Origin: Gambelia wislizenii
Lineage: Eukaryota; Chordata; Lepidosauria; Squamata; Crotaphytidae
Assembly: GCA_030847615.1 (NCBI GenBank)
Contig: JAUMIR010000003.1
Span: 26,093,501 to 26,157,500, forward strand
DNA length: 64,000 bases
Reading direction: 5' to 3'
Positions within the stretch are counted from its first letter, which is position 1, and every line of letters begins with the position of its first letter. A program made the translations under genes and the position numbers. The notes beneath the pieces were generated by a model, which saw only the letters and a program-made list of their open reading frames with translations, searched no databases and had not been told where the DNA came from. Shown piece by piece: positions 56,320-64,000 of the stretch.

Positions 56320-57263
56320 AATCATAGAATCATAGAATCATAGAATTGCAGAGTTGGAAGAGACCACGAGGGCCATCCAGTCCAACCCCCCTGCCACGCA
56401 GGAAATCACAATCAAAGCATCCCCGACAGATGGCCATCCAGCCTCTGTTTAAAGACCTCCAAGGAAGGAGACCCCACCACGCTCCGAGGGAGTGTGTTCC
56501 ACTGCCGAACAGCTCTTACTGTCAAAAAGTTCCTCCTCATGTTGAGGTGGAATCTCTTTTCCTGGAGTTTGAACCCATTGCTCCGTGTCCTAGTCTCTGG
56601 AGCAGCAGAAAACAAGCCTGCTCCATCCTCAGCGTGACATCCCTTCAAATACTTAAACAGGGCTATCATATCGCCTCTCAACCGTCTTTTTTCCAGGCTA
56701 AACATACCCAGCTCCCTAAGTCTCTCCTCATAAGGCATTGTTTCCAGACCTTTCACCATTTTAGTTGCCCTTCTCTGGACACGCTCCAATTTGTCAATAT
56801 CCTTTCTGAATTGTGGTGCCCAGAACTGGACACAGTATTCTAAGTGAGGTCTGACCAAGGCAGAATAGAGTGGCACTATTACTTCCCTTGATCTAGACAC
56901 TATACTTCTATTGATACAGCCCAAAATTGCATTGGCCTTTTTAGCTGCCGCATCACACTGTTGGCTCATGTTCAACTTGTGGTCTACTAGGACTCCTAGA
57001 TCCCTTTCGCACGTCGTCTCATTCAGCCAGGTCTCTCCCATCCTATATTTATGCATTTCATTTTTCCGCCCTAAATGCAGTACTTTACATTTCTCCGTAT
57101 TGAATTTCATTTTGTTAGCTTTGGCCCAGCTCTCCAGTCTATCCAGGTCATTCTGAATTTTGTTCCTGTCCTCTAGGGTATTAGCTACTCCTCCCAATTT
57201 GGTGTCATCTGCAAATTTGATAAGCATGCCCCTAATTCCCTCGTCTAAGTCATTGATAAAGAT
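56320..57263 (-). pseudogene. Younger, 5'-truncated CR1 inserted in the outer CR1
   Basis: An open frame of about 280 residues runs from IFINDLDEGIRGMLIKFADD through [40 protein letters not shown] and [19 protein letters not shown] to [17 protein letters not shown], ending near 56412, followed by the 3' UTR and the tail repeat (three ATTCTATG-type units) at 56320-56345. It starts just before the FADD block, so the polymerase fingers and endonuclease are absent. It lies in the linker of the outer copy and in the same orientation. Confidence 0.85.
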
Positions 57264-58120
57264 TTCTTGATTTCTTGAGACACCACCCATTTTATTTCCT
57301 CATTGGTACTGTTTGAAATTGTGCCTTCAGTATCTCCCTTTTGAGAAAGTCCCATCCGTCTTGAAGTCCCTTCTCTTTTAGTATTCCTGACCATGGGATC
57401 ACCCCTAGTATTTCCCTGAGTTTATTGAAATCAGCTCTCCTAAAGTCTAGAATGCATGTCTGACTATGCCTGGCTTCTCCTTTTCATTGTATAACAAACT
57501 CCAGGAGAACATGATCACTCTCACCTAAGGATCTCACCTAAGGATCCCACACTTGCACCCCATTAACCAGGTCATCCCTGTTGGTTAGGTTCAGATCCAA
57601 AATAGCTGACCCCCTTGTTGCTTCTTCCACCTTTTGGACAATGAAATTGTCTTCCAGGCAAGTAAGGAATTTGCTAGACCTTGAAGTTTTGGTTGAGTTA
57701 GATTTCCAGTAAATATCAGGATCATTGAAGTCACCCATTACTACTACATCTCTCCTTTCTACGTGTGTGGTCATCTGTTCTAGAAAGGCATCATCCAATT
57801 CCTCCATCGGACATGGGGGTCTGTAGTAGAGTCCCACAATAACATCCCTGTTTTTTTCCCTCCCCTTTAATTTTTATCCAGATGCTTTCCACCTGGCTTC
57901 CAGTATTGATGTCATGGATCTCTTTACTGGTGTAAATATCCCTGACATATAATGCTATTCCTCCTCCTTTCCTGTTTGGCCTGTTTCTCTTAAAAAGGTT
58001 ATACCCCTCTATTCCTACATTCCAATCATGAGACCCATCCCACCAGGTTTCAGTAATGCCTATTATATCATATTTGCTTTGTTGTGCTAGGAGTTCAAGT
58101 TCATCTTGCTTATTTCCCAT
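57264..58120 (-). pseudogene. CR1 ORF2, endonuclease and linker part, outer copy
   Basis: An APE-type endonuclease that nicks the target. Motifs: IIGITETWWDGSHDW, GGGIALYVRDIY, SIWIKIKGEGKK, GLYYRPPCPMEELDDAFLEQ, VVVMGDFNDPDIYW, and DDLVNGVQVWDP. The likely start is MGNKQDELELL at 58120, directly downstream of ORF1. A frame change lies near 57830. The linker continues to EEIKWVVSQEIKK-like text at 57264, where the younger CR1 interrupts it. Confidence 0.85.
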
Positions 58121-59265
58121 GCTCTGTGCATTTGTGTAGAGACATCTAAGACCATGTGTTCCCTTTGCTGCATGTGCAAGTTTTTTTGCCTCCCACTGTT
58201 GGGTCCTCGCGCTGTTTGCCTTGTTCTCTTTATGACAGCTTGACTATTTTCTCCAGCTCTTTTGCCTTCCAGAATACTGTCTCCCTCCCCCATATGACTC
58301 AGTTTAAAGCCCTCCTGATCAAATTCTTGAGACTGTTGACAAAAAACGTTTCTGCCAACTGGTGCGAGATGCATCCCATCCCTTGCCAGAAGTCCCTCCT
58401 CATGGAACCACAGCCCATAATCCAAGAATCCAAATCATTTTCTGTTACACCATCTACAGAGCCAGTTGTTTACATCAGCTATTTTCTTCTCCCTTCCTGG
58501 ACCGTGCCCTTCAACTGACAGAAGAGACGAGATGACAACCTGTACATCCATTCTTTCAGCTTCCTCCCCAGAGCTTCATAACCTCTTCTGATATTTGGAA
58601 AGCTGTGCCTTGCTGTATCATTGGTTCTCACATGGACCAAAAGGAAGGGGTAACAGTCAGTAGGCTTGATTAGTCTTGTTAGCCTCTCCGTCACATCATA
58701 GATCTTTGTCCCAGGGAGATAACACACCTCCTGAGACATCTTGTCAGGCCCACAAATCACTGCTTCTGTACCCCTCAGCAAGGAGTCCCCCCCACCACAC
58801 GCCTTCCCTGAGGCTTCGCAGCAGCTGTTCCTTGCGGTGGTACTCTCAGGGTCTCCTGCTCTGCCCCTGAAGCCTGTCCATGCTGTTCTTCCTTGTTGTC
58901 CTTGATAAGGGAGAGAGCTTCAAATCGATTCTGTAGCTGCAGGTTTTTCTACCAGTTTTTCTACTTCTTTGTGTGACATTCCTCCAGCTGTCTACCTCCT
59001 ATGCGTGTGAAGTGACCCTCTCCTCTGCAGCAACTTCCTCTGTGTGGTCCCCGTCCAAGACTGTTTGTTCTGTTCTGTCCAGGAAAACCTCTTGCTCATG
59101 AATATGGAGAAGTGTAGCTACCCGGGTCTCCAGCTGCTGGACTTGCTCTTCCAAAAGGGCTACCAACTTGCACTTGGTGCATGTGAAGTTCCCCATATCT
59201 GTAGACAAGAAGACAAATATCCCACAAGTGTTGCAGGTGACTGCAGCAGTCTCCCCAGTGTCCAT
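58087..59265 (-). pseudogene. CR1 ORF1, zinc finger plus SGNH esterase-like domain
   Basis: It starts MDTGETAAVTCNTCGIFVFL at 59265 with a CxxC..CxxC zinc-binding head and a short coiled coil (LLEEQVQQLETRVATLL). After a frame break an SGNH-hydrolase-like part follows: GDSLLRGTEAVI (catalytic Ser block near 58780), FLLVHVRTNDTARH (GxND-type block, here RTND), and LDYGLWFHEEGLLARDGMHL (DxxH block near 58370). CR1 ORF1 proteins bind RNA and carry such an esterase domain; its exact role is unsettled. Frameshifts make this copy inactive. Confidence 0.8.
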
Positions 59266-59784
59266 GCTGAGAAGTCTTAAGCAATCAGTGAAACAGGACT
59301 GTTGGCTTCCTCCTCAAAAAAAATCCTCCGGTATTCACCAATCTCTGCCAGTGAGCTCAGTCTACTGGGAATGTAACTTTATAAAGATCTCCTGGCTGCA
59401 AACTCATTCTGAAGGCATTACTGTGTCACTTACTCTAAGCAAGAAACCCTCAAAAGTTTTTTTTTAATGAAAATTTGTAAAGGAGAACCTCTAAAACAAA
59501 GTTCATTGCCCCCCTGCTGCCTATGCGGTACTTTTGCTTGGTTGTTAAAATTTGTGCACCGTTAGACACGCGCCTCTGGCAGGAGTTATATAGAGCTAGG
59601 CTCCTAGCTCCACCCCCTAGTGACTCACAGATGTGACTCACAGAAGCTCCATCCCCTTCGCAACAAGGACACTCTCCCAAGAGTTTTTTAAAATTCAAAC
59701 TCTCCGACTCAAAATGGCTGCCCAGAAGCTGCTCTCCTTCTTCTCCCTGGCAGGAAACAGAAGGAAGTTCTATAGGAGAAACAC

Positions 59785-60425
59785 ATGTAGGCTATAGATA
59801 TCTATAGGCTATATATTCAAATGCAGTTTTTACAAGCTCCGCTGTTAATGTTGTAATATCTGTTGGCATCTAAATAAGGGATGGAAAAAGTGCAGCCTGA
59901 AGGTTGTTTTGTGGCCCCTGACACTCTGGAATTGCCTGATGCCTGCACTGAATTTTGGGGGCCAAAAGTTGGTTTCACCACTCCTGGAAACTAATGGAAA
60001 TAGAGGTTTTCCAATAAAATGGGGTAGGGGGTTTCTCCTAATAAAACTGGGAATGGATTACTGGGCAATTCCAGTTTTGATTGCTCACTGTTTTTGAAGC
60101 TTTTGAGGGCTGATATGGCCCTTTGTTCATTTAAATGCACAACTAATTATGCAACTGCATAGAGACACTATTCTACAAACATCCCAGGTTAACATCACTG
60201 AGCAACAGCCTTTACAATGCAATGCTACACATGTCTATTAAGAAAAAAGTCCCATTAAATACTATGGAACTTAAACTCAAACGTGTATGTACAGAATTTT
60301 AGCCATCGTCTGTTTGCTATGTCTATAGCTAGAGGTAGAGAGTAGGGTACCCCCCCCCCGGCAAAAAAAATCTGAAGTTGATATGAAAGAGGTATCATTG
60401 CCTCTAGTGTGTACGGTACATTCAT
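59785..60425. other. No gene seen; short palindromic MITE at about 60213-60300
   Basis: The MITE reads CAATGCTACACATGTCTATT, AAAAGTCCCATTAAATAC, AAACGTGTATGTACAGAAT. The rest is unassigned. Confidence 0.4.
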
Positions 60426-60429
60426 CTCT

Positions 60430-61073
60430 GGAGATTATCAGATGGGGAAAACATCCCAGAACAGGGACGACAGGATACCGCTAAAAGCCTTACCTTTTAC
60501 ATGACGTCGTCCCTGCCCTGTGGTGCTCCTGTTCTGCTCCTGTTCCTCCTGCTTCCTCTTATTCATGGGAAAATCCGTGAATAAGAAGCCCATTCTGTTA
60601 TAGTAATGGAATGATGGGTGAGTGAAAAGATGACCAGTTATGCTGGTTCAATGCCAGTGTCATATGACATCACCAGGAGGTCCATGCCAGAACACTTCCG
60701 GGTACGATCAGGACAGCCGGGTAAATGTCACTCTTCCCCCCCTCAGGTTACTTGGGGTTTGTAATGTGTGTTTTGGGGCTTGGTTTTTTATTTTGATATT
60801 TCTGTGATTTTTTATTATTAAATTTCCTGCACAATCGTTCTCTCACAAGAACAAGTGGGATTTTGTTACCAGGAAGTGAATGGGGCTAGCCGAAAGCCCC
60901 ATTGCCTCCTGGGATGCCGGAGGGGAGGGGGAGCAGTTTTCATTCCGCGATCAGGTACGTCTGTGAATTTTTTTTTTAAAATAGTGTTACAGGGATGGGA
61001 GTGGGGCGGGAGTGGATCGGGTGGGTGGGGTACCGGGACAGAAATGTTTACAAGGGCCCATGTGACAATCTTC
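60430..61073. mobile_element. PIF/Harbinger-like TIR element
   Basis: TCT flanks both sides (60427-60429 and 61074-61076). Left end GGAGATTATCAGATG; reverse complement of right end GAAGATTGTCACATG. The interior matches 4873-5478 throughout (GTCGTCCCTGCCC, GAATGATGGGTGAGTGAAAA, CCAGAACACTTCCGGG, CCAGGAAGTGAATGG, GGGATGGGAGTGGGG). No transposase. Confidence 0.75.
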
Positions 61074-61079
61074 TCTGTG

Positions 61080-61835
61080 TCCTCTTCTGGTAAAGAGGAA
61101 ATCTTTACAACTTGTTGATCAGACAAAAGCAATGGATATATATGTATGCATGTTTCTACTACATTACTTATAACTATTTTAAGCTGCTGTTTGTCTTTAG
61201 CCAGTATAGCTACCTTTTCATGTTCTATGCAGGCTAAACTAAATTAAAAAAAGTGTGGTGGGAGAAGGGGAGGCAGGGGAGAATGGAACTTGCTCTGGGT
61301 GTGTCTGTGTTAGGAATTGTGCAACCCATTGGCTGTATTTAATTGAGATAAAATCAGTTTTCACAAATTTAACAATGTGAGTTTCAGAATCTTTAAATTC
61401 TGATGTTGTTAGTTATCCTTTTGAAATGTTATCTTATTCTTTTGAAATCTTGAATATTTATCAACAACACCTACATTTACTTGTTTATAAAATATAGGGC
61501 AAAAAAGGATCAGTATCCTTGCTTCAAATGCAGTGCTTCTATACCTGTAAGAAGACATCACCAAAAAACCAATAACAGAGGACTGGACTAGAGAAAAAGG
61601 GCTGACCCTGATAAATAAGATTAGATAGAACATAGCAATAACTTTTGGGAAATAATATATTTGTGGAGTCTTACTCACCAGTTTTCGTGTTCACCTCCCA
61701 ATCTTAGGAAATTAGCTTTATCCTTAATGATATAACAGGCTGGAAATAGAATGAAATTATTGCTGTGCCTGATGAATGAGTGATACTGTAGTTGTAACTT
61801 GGTAATTGGGTATGGCAGAAGGCAAAGAAAAGTAT
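61080..61835. other. No gene seen
   Basis: Unassigned AT-rich sequence. Confidence 0.4.
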
Positions 61836-61839
61836 TATG

Positions 61840-63262
61840 ACTGTGTTAGATTAGTATGTGTTGGTTCTACTAGAACTTTCAATAGTGCTTAGTACTCTTG
61901 ATCTCCAATATGACAGTATTCAAGATCAACTGGCCAAGATGGACCTTGGTGGTCTAATGTTATGGTGGTTCCACTCTGTCCTGGAGAGTTATTTCTAGTT
62001 GACAGTGCTTGAGGACTACGACATCTTGACTTGCTCCCCCACAGTGATTATTTTGTCCTCTGTGTTATGAAATATCTGTCTGGAACATCTTGGAGAGGAT
62101 TTGTTGAGGATGTGGAGAGCTTTGCCATCAGTATACACATGACAGGCAGTTCTATTTCTTAATTTCTTTGGATTCCAGGGAAACCGTTTTGGCTCTTAAC
62201 TAGTGTCTGGAGGTGGTGATGGGCTGGGCGATAGGTAATAAAGTGTAATCTGGACAAGGGAGAGGTGGTCCTGATTAGGAAAGGGTATTCCCTTGAATTA
62301 GAATTGAGTGTGTTTTTTTTATGAAGTACGAACCTCCTTGAAAAATCAGGTTTTCAGTCAGGGATACTCCTGAAACAGGATTAGCATCTAGATGTCCAGG
62401 TAGGGCTGTATGCGAATGTATAAGTTTAGGTAGGTACATCACTTGCATCTGTTCTGGAGAAGGGCTGGCCTGCTACAGTGATACATACCTTATTACATCT
62501 AAGGAGATTTTCAGACAGGGGAAATAACCCCCGCGGAGGTCTGGAGAGAAATGGGGCTGTTCCGCTTCCAGCGCTGCGTTTCACACACCCCATCCTTCTC
62601 CTTATCTCCATTTGTCCTCCCTCCGTCCTGCTTTCATTTTCCTTCCACCATTTTTTTACTAACGGAAGTTTCCTTTAGTAAAAAATAGCGGAAAATAGTG
62701 GAAGGAAAATGAAAGGAGGACAGAGGGAGAACAAATGGAGGTCGGGAGAAGGACGGGTGTGTGTGAAATGCAGTGCTGGAAGTGGAACAGCCCTGTTTCT
62801 CTCCCGATCTCCGTGGGGGTTATTTTCCCCATCTGAAGATCTCCGTGGGGGTTATTTCCCCCATCTGAAAATCTCCTCACTCTGAATGTGGCTATTTCAG
62901 AAGACTGGCTAGACAATTCAATTGGTCCAGAATACCTAAGGAATTGTGTCCTTTCTTACCAACCTCTCTGTTCTTTAAAATTTCCTGGGAGGCTGCTCCC
63001 ATGTTCCAGTAGTGGCCAATACATAGCTTTCTGGAACAATACATAGCTTTCTGGCCTTTTTTATGGCTGTGTCCAGAGTGTGAAACATCTTACTGTGAGT
63101 TTTTAAATGCCATAGACATTTGACTTACTGGGTTGAGGCTCGAGAATTTTCACATATGTGGCCATCTTATATATCACTTATAACTGTTTGTAAGCCAGTC
63201 TGGGAGCTTTTTTAGATTGAAGGGTGGTGTGTAAATGCTATGAATGAATGAATGAATATTTT
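61840..63262 (+). pseudogene. L2-type LINE fragment, split by a hairpin MITE
   Basis: Readable parts in order: DLGGLMLWWFHSVLESYF (polymerase thumb-side block), SLEVVMGWAIGN and NLDKGEVVLIRKG (the block that follows the catalytic region in L2), ILEKGWPATVIHTLLHL before the insert, then ISEDWLDNSIGPEYL after it, and a 3' end with TTTGTAAGCCAGTCTGGGAG and (AATG)n at 63244-63258. Frames are broken in many places. It is an old, dead copy. Confidence 0.55.
62503..62876. mobile_element. Hairpin MITE inserted in L2
   Basis: The two halves are complementary over almost the full 374 bases. Ends GGAGATTTTCAGACAGGGG and CCCCCATCTGAAAATCTCC; centre around TTTTTTTACTAACGGAAGTT and TCCTTTAGTAAAAAATAG. Flanks are TAA on the left and TCA on the right, an imperfect 3-bp duplication. 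The right end carries a tandem copy of its terminal 32 bases (from 62806 and from 62838). No coding capacity. Confidence 0.75.
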
Positions 63263-63264
63263 GT

Positions 63265-63560
63265 GGTGTTTACTCTGCTCTCTGTTTTACTCATATAAAT
63301 GGTTTCAGTTGGCTATGGTTGAGTAACGTGTTTTTTTTAAACCAGCTGTAAGCCTTCCTGAGTAATGCAAATGGCAATATCTAAGTATTTCTAATGAATA
63401 AATACGGGGATTATAGGGGGGCACAGCAGATGGTTTCGGCTGGACATTACTCTCTTTTCTTTATACAGACATGCTTCCCCCTGCCTGGAGCTGCGATAAT
63501 AATCACTGTTGAGTTTTGTCCCACAAAAGTTCCAAAAGTGTATTGAGTAACAAGCTATTA
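63265..63560. other. No gene seen; LINE 3'-like phrase
   Basis: CCAGCTGTAAGCCTTCCTGAG followed by GTATTTCTAATGAATAAATA resembles another LINE 3' end. Otherwise unassigned. Confidence 0.35.
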
Positions 63561-63561
63561 C

Positions 63562-63625
63562 GGAAGGGAAGGGAAGGGAAGGGAAGGGAAGGGAAGGGAA
63601 GGGAAGGGAAGGGAAGGGAAGGGAA
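63562..63625. repeat. (GGGAA)n microsatellite, 12-13 units
   Basis: An uninterrupted pentanucleotide repeat. GGG runs separated by AA could form G-quadruplexes on this strand. The ORF through it is a by-product of the repeat. Confidence 0.95.
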
Positions 63626-63719
63626 CCATAACATTCAGCTACAAGTATTGGCTGCTAGTTTTGAACATTGTTGCTCAGTAGTGAAGAGTGCATTCTGTAC
63701 ATGCTCAGAAGGATTTTTT

Positions 63720-63765
63720 TTTAATACCCTGCTCTTCAGCCACAAGGCTATCAGAGCAGCTTTTT
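63720..63765 (-). mobile_element. Fragment of tRNA-derived SINE (second family)
   Basis: AATACCCTGCTCTTCAGCCA, CAAGGCTATCAGAGCAGC matches the tail side of the SINE at 19971-20252. Only the 3' end of the SINE is present. Confidence 0.7.
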
Positions 63766-64000
63766 GTTCTTCTTCTTCTTTTTTTTGGCATGTTCATTCA
63801 CCTGGTTTAGGCCTAGGCTCAGTCCTATAAATTGCATTTCTGTAGACATGGGAAAGATCTAAAGAATGGCTGTAATGGTGGCAGGAGGGTGGGGACTACG
63901 TGCACAAATGAAATTTAGGTGTTGTATCCCTTCATTTAAGTTCCAAAGAGACAAACTGGTTTTAGCACGTCTATTCAGCACTGGTGGAGCAAAAACCAGT

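Larger units (their letters stand above)
54320..59780 (-). mobile_element. Near-full-length CR1 LINE, interrupted by a younger CR1
   Basis: From right to left: a 5' UTR with promoter-like TATATAACTCC (about 59265-59780), ORF1 (59265-58087), ORF2 endonuclease (58120-57540), the endonuclease-polymerase linker (57540-57264), then after the insert the linker again (56318-56140), the polymerase and C-terminal domain (56126-54390) and the tail repeat at 54320-54345. Without the 940-base insert the element is about 4.5 kb, the usual full length for CR1. Stops and frameshifts show it is dead. Its left border is firm; the 5' border is approximate. Confidence 0.8.

Noticed and set aside
56412..57290. 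292-residue minus-strand ORF as a host gene
   Set aside because: It contains the CR1 FADD block and C-terminal domain and ends in the CR1 3' UTR; the first residues are read from the neighbouring CR1 linker.
1..64000. CRISPR array, prophage, operon or other prokaryotic system
   Set aside because: Repeat types, microsatellites, SINE and LINE content are those of a vertebrate; no spaced direct repeats or dense gene arrays exist.

Overview
The window reads as repeat-rich, non-coding vertebrate DNA, most likely from a squamate reptile (a lizard is my best guess). The evidence is the repeat mix: tRNA-derived SINEs whose 3' tail resembles the BovB LINE (the Sauria SINE pattern), a BovB/RTE 3' end, many CR1 and some L2 LINE fragments, several TIR DNA-transposon families and a few solo LTRs. 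I found no host protein-coding exon, no intact RNA gene, no bacterial-type gene and no CRISPR array. All longer open reading frames that I can interpret belong to retrotransposons. The window is probably intergenic or intronic.

Layout: 1-5.9 kb holds a three-level nest of elements (2132-3512) and a BovB fragment split by a TIR element (4635-5650). 5.9-9 kb is mostly unique sequence with one candidate conserved non-coding block (about 7020-7260) and a split tRNA-SINE. 9-13 kb is a cluster of DNA-transposon MITEs, SINEs and LINE tails. 13-19 kb is mostly unassigned, with two adjacent SINEs at 15.8-16.2 kb. 19.4-20.3 kb is a TIR element containing a SINE. 24-28.5 kb carries two copies of a LINE 3' end with a terminal zinc-finger motif and a TIR element split by a CR1. 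29.5-34.3 kb contains a large inverted dimer of a Penelope-like or similar element, a solo LTR inside a TA repeat, and MITEs. 35-38.6 kb has tandem LINE 3' ends, a SINE split by a TIR element, and an old CR1. 42.3-45.7 kb has a SINE split by a solo LTR, followed by a TIR element that itself carries an LTR-like insert. 47.7 kb has a 5S rRNA pseudogene. 50.6-53 kb has L2, TIR element and CR1 copies. 54.3-59.8 kb is a nearly full-length CR1 on the minus strand, interrupted by a younger truncated CR1. 60.4-63.3 kb has another TIR element and an L2 fragment carrying a hairpin MITE.

No genes act together here in the usual sense. The main content is a readable history of insertions: in several places the host element resumes on the far side of the insert, so the order of events can be inferred. 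Exact 3-bp duplications flank four of the GG-ended TIR elements, which fits PIF/Harbinger-type transposition best, although family names are given from motif recognition only and no database search was possible.
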